Source of the DNA: Epibacterium ulvae
GTDB taxonomy: Bacteria; Pseudomonadota; Alphaproteobacteria; Rhodobacterales; Rhodobacteraceae
Direction of reading: 5' to 3'
DNA length: 34,065 bases
Assembly (NCBI RefSeq): GCF_900102795.1
Contig: NZ_FMWG01000020.1
Coordinates: forward strand, 1-34,065
Within the stretch, counting starts at the first letter, position 1; the number at the start of each line of letters is the position of its first letter. Shown here one piece after another: positions 1 through 6,287 of the stretch. The notes under the pieces were generated by a model, which was not told where the DNA came from, did not search any database, and was given only the letters and a program-made list of their open reading frames with translations. Made by a program: the position numbers and the translations under genes.

Positions 1-441
1 GTTGGAGAGCAGCCGAGCCTTCGGGTCTACCATGACCACTCGAGAAACCAGAACCTTGACGATACCATGGCGTTCACCCGGATTTACCTGTCCGACGAAA
101 AAATCGAAGTCACAAGTGCCAGCGATTTTGACACTATGACCTTGGTGCAAGAGCGTGAGCTGAAGTTCACAAGCTCAGGAAACTATTTTCAGTTACCAGA
201 TGATCTGGGCCCCGGCATATATTACGCATATGCTCATGTTGATGCGGGCAACAAGTTCGCGGAAACAGACGAAACCAACAACTTTGCCGATCCTTTCAAA
301 ATCATCATTGGGGGCGAAGAGCACATCGCAGAGCTGCAATCACCTAGCGCACCTGTGACGACTTCCCCGAATAGTTCGCTCTATGATATCGATATTGGTG
401 AAGATCACGCCGATGCATTCGTGTTTGATCAATGGCTTTGA
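1..441 (+). CDS. 3' end of a CARDB-type surface/secreted protein (partial at window edge)
   Basis: The frame is open from base 1 to the TGA at 439-441, so the ATG at 67 need not be the start and the gene probably begins outside the window. The middle resembles a CARDB (cell-adhesion-related) beta-sandwich repeat: it has the characteristic YYAYAHVDAGNKFAETDETN stretch, in which a hydrophobic strand is followed by the E-x-D-E-x-N-N turn. The last residues (DHADAFVFDQWL) look like the beginning of an RTX/serralysin-type C-terminal segment (ADxFVF) that is then cut off. Such modules occur in large secreted adhesins or RTX proteins. I infer that the gene was truncated at its 3' end, perhaps at the edge of the accessory island that follows. 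The domain call is moderately sure; the truncation is inference. Confidence 0.5.
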   Translation, partial: VGEQPSLRVYHDHSRNQNLDDTMAFTRIYLSDEKIEVTSASDFDTMTLVQERELKFTSSGNYFQLPDDLGPGIYYAYAHVDAGNKFAETDETNNFADPFKIIIGGEEHIAELQSPSAPVTTSPNSSLYDIDIGEDHADAFVFDQWL

Positions 442-485
442 GGCTATACGACTCGACATAAGCATCTGAGGCTCATCAAGAAGTG

Positions 486-521
486 CATGTTGGTTCTTCG
501 TTGCGTTGCAAAACCAACATG
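486..521. repeat. 10-bp perfect inverted repeat with 16-nt spacer upstream of the RT-like gene
   Basis: CATGTTGGTT at 486-495 is matched by its exact reverse complement AACCAACATG at 512-521. A second, 10-bp perfect palindrome (GTGAATTCAC) lies at 557-566. The block sits between the end of the CARDB gene and the RT-like ORF, where no gene is recognisable. It could be a small structured RNA, a decayed insertion-sequence end, or an operator; the sequence alone does not decide. Confidence 0.5.
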
Positions 522-617
522 TCCTTTCAGCCAAAACACCACTTGGGACAAAAAGTGTGAATTCACGTTTGGGCTCATTCTTGTGATTAGCCGCGTGCTG
601 TTCGAAAGTCTGCACAG

Positions 618-1388
618 GTGGGGGCAGTTCACATCTATGACGATTTTCCCCTCGGGGAGAAAGGCGGGCGCATGTCGCCCACCAATATACTGCATGAACA
701 ACTGCATATGCTCCCACGGGCAGTAGTTGAGAGTTCAGTATTGTCGTCTGGTGTTCTGATGCGGACATCGGGCGGAGCCGCCCTAAGCCGAAACTTACTC
801 GACCGTTTTGGGGTGCCACAGGGGTCGGCGTTGTCGTCCTTTCTGTCGGAATACATCGTAGGTCAGATCATGTCCGAAGCTGAAACGCTTGCCCTATGTG
901 GACAGGTCATGATCGCCTACTGCGATAACATCGCTGTGTTCGGGCAGAACCGAGAGGACGTCAACAGCTTGGCGGAACCCTTGGTTAGCGCCGCAAGGTG
1001 CAGTCCATACGGCGCATTCAGGCTTCGGCGCACGCAAAGCACAAGGCACATCAGCCAAGGGTTCATATTCCTTGGATACCGCCTAAAATGGCATAGCGAA
1101 GGACGGAACAGTTACGTTGAGGTTGATGTCGCGGACAGGAAGAAGGAGCAATTCCAAGCTAAGATCGCCGAGCTGTTACCGCACTGCCGCTTCACCAGAA
1201 ATGTAACGCGTGATGTGCGCGAACAGGCCATGCAGGAGGTAAAGGGCTATGTCCTTGGATGGGCCGAAGCGTTTAAGCGCGCAGATGACATCAAGGGTCT
1301 GGTTCGCGAGCTGCTTGAAGAAGTTCTCTACGAAGAAACTGCCGCTACACAGTTTGCATTTAGGTCCATCCTTCGATCTCTGACTTAA
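618..1388 (+). CDS. Reverse transcriptase-like protein, N-terminally truncated, with YCDN catalytic box
   Basis: The ORF is open from 591 (TAG at 588-590); GTG 618 is the first plausible start, giving 256 aa. RT landmarks are visible in order: residues 65-74 GVPQGSALSS (fingers/palm motif B), 98-104 MIAYCDN (motif C, normally YxDD) and 149-155 FIFLGYR (motif D/E region). They are followed by a helical C-terminal part like the RT thumb. The fingers region with motifs 0-2 is missing, and motif A is doubtful: HIYDDF at residues 5-10 would have His where the first catalytic Asp is expected. Bacterial RTs of this size usually have at least 100 more N-terminal residues. It may be a decayed fragment or a divergent defence-type RT. 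No RT N-terminus was recognised in other frames upstream. Confidence 0.6.
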   Translation: MGAVHIYDDFPLGEKGGRMSPTNILHEQLHMLPRAVVESSVLSSGVLMRTSGGAALSRNLLDRFGVPQGSALSSFLSEYIVGQIMSEAETLALCGQVMIAYCDNIAVFGQNREDVNSLAEPLVSAARCSPYGAFRLRRTQSTRHISQGFIFLGYRLKWHSEGRNSYVEVDVADRKKEQFQAKIAELLPHCRFTRNVTRDVREQAMQEVKGYVLGWAEAFKRADDIKGLVRELLEEVLYEETAATQFAFRSILRSLT

Positions 1389-1766
1389 TGTAGAAATAGG
1401 GCCGGGAAAATCACTCGGCCCATTTCCCGTTTTGTCGATAACGCAGTTCTGCTGGCCGCCTTAAACCTGCTCCAGCGAATGTCTCAGATGTCGTTTCTAT
1501 AGTTCATTTTGCCCTTGTTCGGTTACCGTCGTCGGCTGGCAAGCAAATCGGCACCTTTAATTATGCCCAAGCGTTGAGCGCTGACGCCTACGGTTGAAAT
1601 CCGCCTTCAACTTGGTAAGGCATGACACGAGGTGCAGCGTTGCCGTTCGGTTGGAGTAAACCAACGATCGGAAAAGAGCTCTAAAGCTGTCGGATCGATC
1701 CTAGAGAAAGCAACTAGAAGGCGAAGTTGATCGCGTCTAGGGTGCCCCAAAAGGGGAGCGAAATCG
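1389..1766. other. Intergenic region between the RT-like and DUF3644-type genes
   Basis: No convincing gene on either strand. It holds a GC-rich hairpin at 1399-1421 just after the RT-like stop, and the leader of the next gene with a CCCC-AAAA-GGGG hairpin at 1745-1756 next to the ribosome-binding site. The rest shows nothing I can name. Confidence 0.5.
1399..1421 (+). terminator. Possible terminator hairpin after the RT-like gene
   Basis: GGGCCG (1399-1404) pairs perfectly with CGGCCC (1416-1421) across an 11-nt loop, 11 bases after the RT-like stop codon. The downstream run is only TTTT at 1430-1433 after a short spacer, so this is a weak intrinsic terminator candidate. Confidence 0.35.
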
Positions 1767-2939
1767 ATGCTACGCAGAGCCAGAAACAAGTTAGAAAAGT
1801 GGGAAGTTGCCATTGTGAAGGCAATGCTGACGAAAAACTACGTTCCGCAAGACATACAGGCGTACTTTTCTCGACCAACTCGGTCGATAAACCATGCGCG
1901 CATTTCTGAAATTCGAGACAAGACGAAGCATGTTGCTGTTAGAGCCGCAACAGATGAAGAGCTGGATGCCTTTTTAACAGCGTGGCCCGACGTCGATCCT
2001 TCAACTGGCCTACACTTCAAAGGTGATGAGTTGTTAATCAAAGCCCGTGAAGCCATGATCGCTGCCGTTCATACTTTCAACAGCGCAGGTCTGTTCTTTA
2101 GAGCCGAACTGTTTATCGTCACAGCGATCATCGCTTGGACGTATCTGATGCACGCGTACTACAAGCGCAGGGGTATCGACTACCGCTATAAAGTGAATGG
2201 CGCAGTCCAGAAAACGAAGAATGGTGCGGATAAGCACTGGGAGCTAGGTAAATGCGTTGCCCACGGTGAATGTCCTCTTGATAAAGGTGTGGTGGACAAT
2301 CTGAACTTCCTTTCCGAAATCCGCCACGAGATCGAGCACCAATCGACAAACAGGATAGATGACGCGTTGAGCGCCAAACTCCAAGCTTGCTGCATCAACT
2401 TCAACGACGCGATCAAATCATTGTTTGGCAGAGAGTTTGCACTGGAGAAGCGTCTACCAATCGCCCTGCAATTCGTCACTTTCGATGGGACGCAGCGTGC
2501 TGGCTTAATTGGACAAGACCTTCCCTCAAACTTGGAAACGGCCATGGAAAACTTCCATAACGGCTTGACTGAAGAAGAGCAGGCCGATCCTAAGTTCCGT
2601 TACCGCGTGGCATTTGTTCCTAAACTGTCAGGAAAAGCATCCAAATCCGACTTGGCAATTGAATTTGTGAAACCCGGATCGCCAGAGGCGGAGGCCGCCG
2701 AGCGCGTGCTATTGAAGGAAACCGAAAAACCCAAGCACTTACCTTCCCAAATCGTCGCAAAAGCAAAAGCAGCGGGCCACAACTTCGGGCAATACGATCA
2801 CACCAAACTAGTCGATCAGCTCAATGCCCGTGAGCTAGGTAAAGGTTACGGGGTTTGGGTGGCCAATAAATGGTACTGGTACGATGCTTGGTATGAGAAG
2901 GTTATCGAAAAGCTAGAAGAGGGCTGGACGCGCCCTTAA
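1767..2939 (+). CDS. DUF3644-type protein with HEPN-like R-x4-H motif and N-terminal HTH-like segment
   Basis: 390 aa, starting at an ATG preceded by AGGGGAG at a suitable distance. Residues 11-50 form a short helix-turn-helix-like segment (PQDIQAYFSRPTRSINHARI). Residues about 85-215 look like the DUF3644 domain: helical, with IKAREAMIAAVHTFN and NFLSEIRHEIEHQ. R186 and H191 make an R-x4-H arrangement, the signature of HEPN ribonuclease folds. The C-terminal 70 residues (SQIVAKAKAAGHNFGQYDHT, then an aromatic-rich GVWVANKWYWYDAWY) resemble a DNA- or substrate-binding module seen at the end of such proteins. No reaction is established for the family; a toxin or RNase role in defence is inference from the motif and from the neighbouring RT-like gene and Qat operon. 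Confidence 0.65.
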   Translation: MLRRARNKLEKWEVAIVKAMLTKNYVPQDIQAYFSRPTRSINHARISEIRDKTKHVAVRAATDEELDAFLTAWPDVDPSTGLHFKGDELLIKAREAMIAAVHTFNSAGLFFRAELFIVTAIIAWTYLMHAYYKRRGIDYRYKVNGAVQKTKNGADKHWELGKCVAHGECPLDKGVVDNLNFLSEIRHEIEHQSTNRIDDALSAKLQACCINFNDAIKSLFGREFALEKRLPIALQFVTFDGTQRAGLIGQDLPSNLETAMENFHNGLTEEEQADPKFRYRVAFVPKLSGKASKSDLAIEFVKPGSPEAEAAERVLLKETEKPKHLPSQIVAKAKAAGHNFGQYDHTKLVDQLNARELGKGYGVWVANKWYWYDAWYEKVIEKLEEGWTRP

Positions 2940-3083
2940 GCAAAGTATTTGACCACATGATAAAGCCACGATTGGCCATCGTCTAGCAGTTAGCTAATTG
3001 ATCAGAGGCTTCACAGAAGTAAATCCTTGATTGCAGTTGAGGCGTGATACGTTTCGATGTAAAATATTGTCAGGACTGCGTAA

Positions 3084-3372
3084 AACGGCGTGGTCTCGGG
3101 GCGTAGTAAACTGATGCTGACCATGTTCGCCGCGATGGCCCAGTTTGAACGCGAGATGATGCTGGAACGTCAGCGTGAAGGCAAAGGCGGCTGGAAGGTA
3201 CAAGGGCCGCGCTCCGGTGCCAGATAGCACGACCCAACAAGTTCTGTTGTTGTACGCTAAGGGGATCAAACCAGCGAAAATCGCTAAAGACCTTTCTCTT
3301 GGACGCTCGACTGTCTATCGACTGCTCAAAAGGCCCCCCAATCTACACTCTACAGACCGCTCACTCTCTTAA
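3084..3372 (+). pseudogene. Serine recombinase (Tn3-type resolvase) C-terminal remnant, frameshifted
   Basis: In one frame 3111-3170 encodes LMLTMFAAMAQFEREMMLER followed by QREG, the typical end of a resolvase catalytic domain and E helix. The frame then becomes nonsense, and the expected continuation (AKAAGRYKGRAPVP, then a C-terminal HTH with KPAKIAKDLSLGRSTVYRLL) appears in another frame from about 3175 to the stop at 3372. The join near 3168-3178 lacks the usual IAKAK linker bases, so a small deletion is likely. The N-terminal catalytic serine region is absent (TAA at 3081 in frame). It is a relic of a transposon or integrative element; no terminal inverted repeats were seen around it. 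Confidence 0.85.
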
Positions 3373-3503
3373 ACAGCTTCTGACGCCACGCTTAGCAGGC
3401 GCAATGCCACCTTGAATGTCATCCCTGATGGAGCTCGTTGGGTGCATTTTCCCCCAACTGGCATTCCACAATAGTTTGGGCGATAGTTGTCTGAAATAAA
3501 CTT

Positions 3504-4217
3504 TCAGGCGACAAGAGTTGCTAGGTTTGACTTCAGAGTATTTGCCGTTTCTATGGCATCCATTCGCCAAATGTTCGAGAGCCCTTTGGTTGCTTCGCTC
3601 AATGATGAAGAGATATTGCTACTTGCAAACGGCGCATCGGTCTCCGTCAAAATACGTTCACTGGGCATTTTGGCGACAGTAGCTTTTCCTTTAGCAGTGC
3701 GCAACATTGGAGCACCAATAGAAAACCAACACCCCAGCTTGATTGCTCTCTCCAGTTCAAAACGGTTCCCGGTAAACCAATGCAGGACTGGAACACCAAA
3801 GCCCGGATGCTCTTCGATTTTGTCAAGCACCGCATCCGCTGCGTGGCGGCTGTGAATAGATACAATCTTAGAGCCGTCAGATCTGCAAAGAGAGAGAATT
3901 TCTGAGAAAATCTTTGCTTGAGACGATTGTGATTTCGTGAACTCCTTTCCGCCGTCTAACCCAACCTCACCGACATATCGAGTTTCATGTAGCATCCTCT
4001 CAAAAAGCGGCAACTCATTGGGCCGTTCACCAACAAGTTGTGGATGATAGCCAAGGGCAGTTCTAATTCGCCCCTTAACCTTTACCAACCGAGATGTCTT
4101 CGGGAAGGCCTTCGGAACGGTAGTTACAGATAGAACGTAAATTTGAGCGACTTCCAGTTCCCGCACCGTTTTTGCAGGATCTTTCATCAAGTCAAGATGA
4201 CAATGAAAATCAATCAC
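3504..4217 (-). CDS. qatD: QatD: TatD-like metal-dependent nuclease of the Qat defence system
   Basis: TatD-family fold with all metal-site landmarks: DFHCHLDL at the start (H5, H7), GEVGLDGG (glutamate ligand), SIHSRH, LHWFTG (histidines) and TETDAPF (aspartate). I chose GTG 4217, one base after the qatC stop (TAGCGTG), because it puts the metal-binding HxH at residues 5-7 as in TatD proteins. An upstream ATG at 4271 would add 18 residues inside qatC. The product is about 237 aa, slightly short for TatD (about 260). As last gene of the qatABCD operon it is expected to supply the DNase activity; in published Qat systems (E. coli, Gao and colleagues) this component is required for phage protection. 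No strong terminator follows; there is only a 6-bp hairpin at 3491-3507. Confidence 0.88.
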   Translation of the reverse strand: MIDFHCHLDLMKDPAKTVRELEVAQIYVLSVTTVPKAFPKTSRLVKVKGRIRTALGYHPQLVGERPNELPLFERMLHETRYVGEVGLDGGKEFTKSQSSQAKIFSEILSLCRSDGSKIVSIHSRHAADAVLDKIEEHPGFGVPVLHWFTGNRFELERAIKLGCWFSIGAPMLRTAKGKATVAKMPSERILTETDAPFASSNISSSLSEATKGLSNIWRMDAIETANTLKSNLATLVA

Positions 4218-4218
4218 G

Positions 4219-5538
4219 CTACACGCCTTGGCTTGTGAGAAAATCACCCATTTCCTCAAGGCCCCGCTCATAGACAGAAAGCCACGCCCGGCGCTCGGTA
4301 CTATCGATTGGAAGCGGACCGGACTTGAGTGCGTTCACGAGCCGCTGCTTCTTTGTCGTTTGACGAACGGACCTGATAACCGCCATGAGATCGTCCTTCT
4401 TGGTGCCGTCACGTTCAGCAAAGTTTTGGGGGATTGAGTAGGTGTATGGTGTACTGTCTACTATCCCCGCTTTGTGGAATGACGCTCTACGTATCAGGCA
4501 GGGTAGACAACGGCCACACTGTTCACTCTTTCGTTTCCACTTGCCGCATGAAACTGTCTGACAAGCGTGTCGCTGATCATCCGCAGTCAGTGCCGCGTTC
4601 TTCATCATTTCACCCTTGGTCAAGGTCCAGAACGGATTGCCAATGTTAGCTCTTATGCCGACACGCGAGAACAATTCTTGCAATTGAGACAGATAATTCG
4701 GATGAGCAGTGCGTGTGCTGTGCGATCCAACGCGCCGTGGTGTTAGCGGGGCGTTCAACGCAATAAAGCCGTTTTCGGGTATGTAAAGGGGCACCTGATT
4801 AAGCCCGTTGAGCTCAGCCACAGCATCTGCACAAACTGCTCCCATTGCGAGAAAATTGAAACTTCTTCCACGCATCGTTGTATCGTTAGCGCTTCCCGAT
4901 TGTCTCGGGCTAGCATTGAGGGAAAACCGCTGGAGGGGGTACCCTAAACGGTCATATAAGTAGTTCTGTCGCCGGGCGTCTTGCGGGTAAGAATGACTGA
5001 CAAGGATTGGATTTTTACCACCTGCGGTGAGGTGCTTTGCGCCAAGCCAGCTATCCAACCCTCCAGAGTACAGACATACGCTATCGACGTTTGTCAGGTT
5101 GGATTTTTTCCTAAGTCGCCCCCCAACCGCGTTGGGTTTGGAAGGGCCGTTCGGCAGAAAGGTAAACGCCCAACTATCACCTGTCAGAAAGTTTAGAATT
5201 TTCCGCAACAACGGCTCAACCGCTGCCCATTTGGCTGGCTGCACGAGTGGCACATGGAGTTCAAAATCGCGCGCCCAGCCGTTCTGAGAGACATCCTCCC
5301 TGCGGAAAAAAGTATCGGCTGCTGTGACTGCCATCGAAATAGTCAGAAAGTCATAAGCAGCGGTCGACGTTGGGGCGCCCAAGCGCTCAACTTTATCAGG
5401 TACAGTTTTACCTATGAACCCTGCATTGGCTATGTGGTGGCAGGTATCGTACAGTCGAACAACTCGGCAATTGTCGGCTATGTTTTTAGTTCTCTGAATT
5501 TCTTCAGTTTGAAAATGTGCTACACATTTAGTCATCAT
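4219..5538 (-). CDS. qatC: QatC: QueC-like PP-loop protein of the Qat defence system
   Basis: 439 aa. Residues 158-163 are SGGLDS, the PP-loop ATP-pyrophosphatase signature shared with QueC (7-cyano-7-deazaguanine synthase). Cys331, Cys341, Cys344 and Cys347 (C-x9-C-x2-C-x2-C) match the zinc site at the end of QueC proteins. It is about twice the length of a housekeeping QueC, with roughly 150 extra N-terminal residues, which is typical of QatC rather than a queuosine enzyme, and no other que gene is nearby. The ATG at 5538 (a second ATG follows at 5535) lies inside the end of qatB, an 11-bp overlap that suggests translational coupling. The true substrate is unknown; a nucleobase or protein modification resembling deazaguanine chemistry has been proposed for such proteins. 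Confidence 0.92.
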   Translation of the reverse strand: MMTKCVAHFQTEEIQRTKNIADNCRVVRLYDTCHHIANAGFIGKTVPDKVERLGAPTSTAAYDFLTISMAVTAADTFFRREDVSQNGWARDFELHVPLVQPAKWAAVEPLLRKILNFLTGDSWAFTFLPNGPSKPNAVGGRLRKKSNLTNVDSVCLYSGGLDSWLGAKHLTAGGKNPILVSHSYPQDARRQNYLYDRLGYPLQRFSLNASPRQSGSANDTTMRGRSFNFLAMGAVCADAVAELNGLNQVPLYIPENGFIALNAPLTPRRVGSHSTRTAHPNYLSQLQELFSRVGIRANIGNPFWTLTKGEMMKNAALTADDQRHACQTVSCGKWKRKSEQCGRCLPCLIRRASFHKAGIVDSTPYTYSIPQNFAERDGTKKDDLMAVIRSVRQTTKKQRLVNALKSGPLPIDSTERRAWLSVYERGLEEMGDFLTSQGV

Positions 5539-6287
5539 AGCGCTCCCAAGTTTCCCAAACGTGTTGAGCTGCCGTGCGCATATATTTTTCGACTGCTTCT
5601 GATCCTAGATTAATGCCCGTTTGCTGTACCTGTGCGGCAAACGACTGTTCAACGTGTTCTCTTGTCAGATCCAATATTTCCGCTTCACATCTAGCGGTAT
5701 TCACCACATCCTTAGATCGGCTCCAAGAGTTTCCAGCGTCATTAACAACAATTTGAAAAATTGACTGCGAAAGGTACTCTATCATGATTTGAGCAATATT
5801 GTCGTCGGTTAGCGAGCTCGGATCGAAGTCAGTGTCAAGATCAAGCGCCTGCTCAATTGCTTCCTGAACAGCAACGCAGATAATGTCCGCATCGGGGCTG
5901 TCGCCACCTACATGTTCAGCAATCGCTTGCGCAAACTGATCTACAGTTTTTCCCGTGTAGCGACTGGCATCCAATCCTTCGACGTCGTTACCATCGGCAA
6001 TATTTTTCAGCGTTTCGCCAAATGAACCACCAGATGAGATTACTCGACCCAATCGCCTCGGGCCAATGCCAGCCCCCCCCCGAGGCTTGTCGCGCAAATC
6101 TCCCCAGTGATTTCTCTAGGGGAGCTTTACCGCCACCCCCTGAAACGTAATCACCAAAGCTCTTTCTGAAGGACCTGTATCGGTTTGGATCGGATGTTGG
6201 CTGTGGCGCTCCGGGTTGGTCATCTGCCCATTCAGGGACCAACGGATTGCGACCTCGACCGCCCTTGGAAGATGCAGAGGTCCCCAT
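5528..6287 (-). pseudogene. qatB: QatB of the Qat defence system, one-base frameshift at a G9 tract
   Basis: The ATG at 6287 overlaps the qatA stop (TAATG). The first frame gives MGTSASSKGGRGRNPLVPEW, a Pro/Gly-rich head typical of QatB, and runs to SLGRFARQAS at a run of nine G on the coding strand (C at 6073-6081). The remainder, GIGPRRLGRVISSGG onward to the stop at 5528, lies in another frame. Removing one G (eight instead of nine) joins both halves into a 252-aa protein of normal QatB layout: Gly-rich head, a basic GRF-A-R patch, then a helical body. Either the tract is a sequencing or assembly error, or it is a real slippage or phase-variation site, or the gene is newly inactivated. QatB has no known enzymatic motif but is part of every Qat operon. 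Confidence 0.85.

Noticed and set aside
444-707. Minus-strand ORF upstream of the RT-like gene, faintly reminiscent of a transposase end
   Set aside because: No DDE motif or domain is recognisable, and the similarity is only an impression.
1740-1762. Possible second attachment site resembling the tRNA-Thr 3' end (GGTGCCCC shared)
   Set aside because: Only about 15 of 22 bases agree, and the segment forms its own hairpin at a ribosome-binding site; likely chance.
3504-4271. Longer QatD starting at ATG 4271
   Set aside because: This would overlap qatC by 53 bp and add 18 residues before the HxH motif; GTG 4217 fits the family start.
4219-5538. QatC as a housekeeping QueC of queuosine synthesis
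   Set aside because: It is about twice QueC length, has no que neighbours and lies in a qat operon with overlapping genes.
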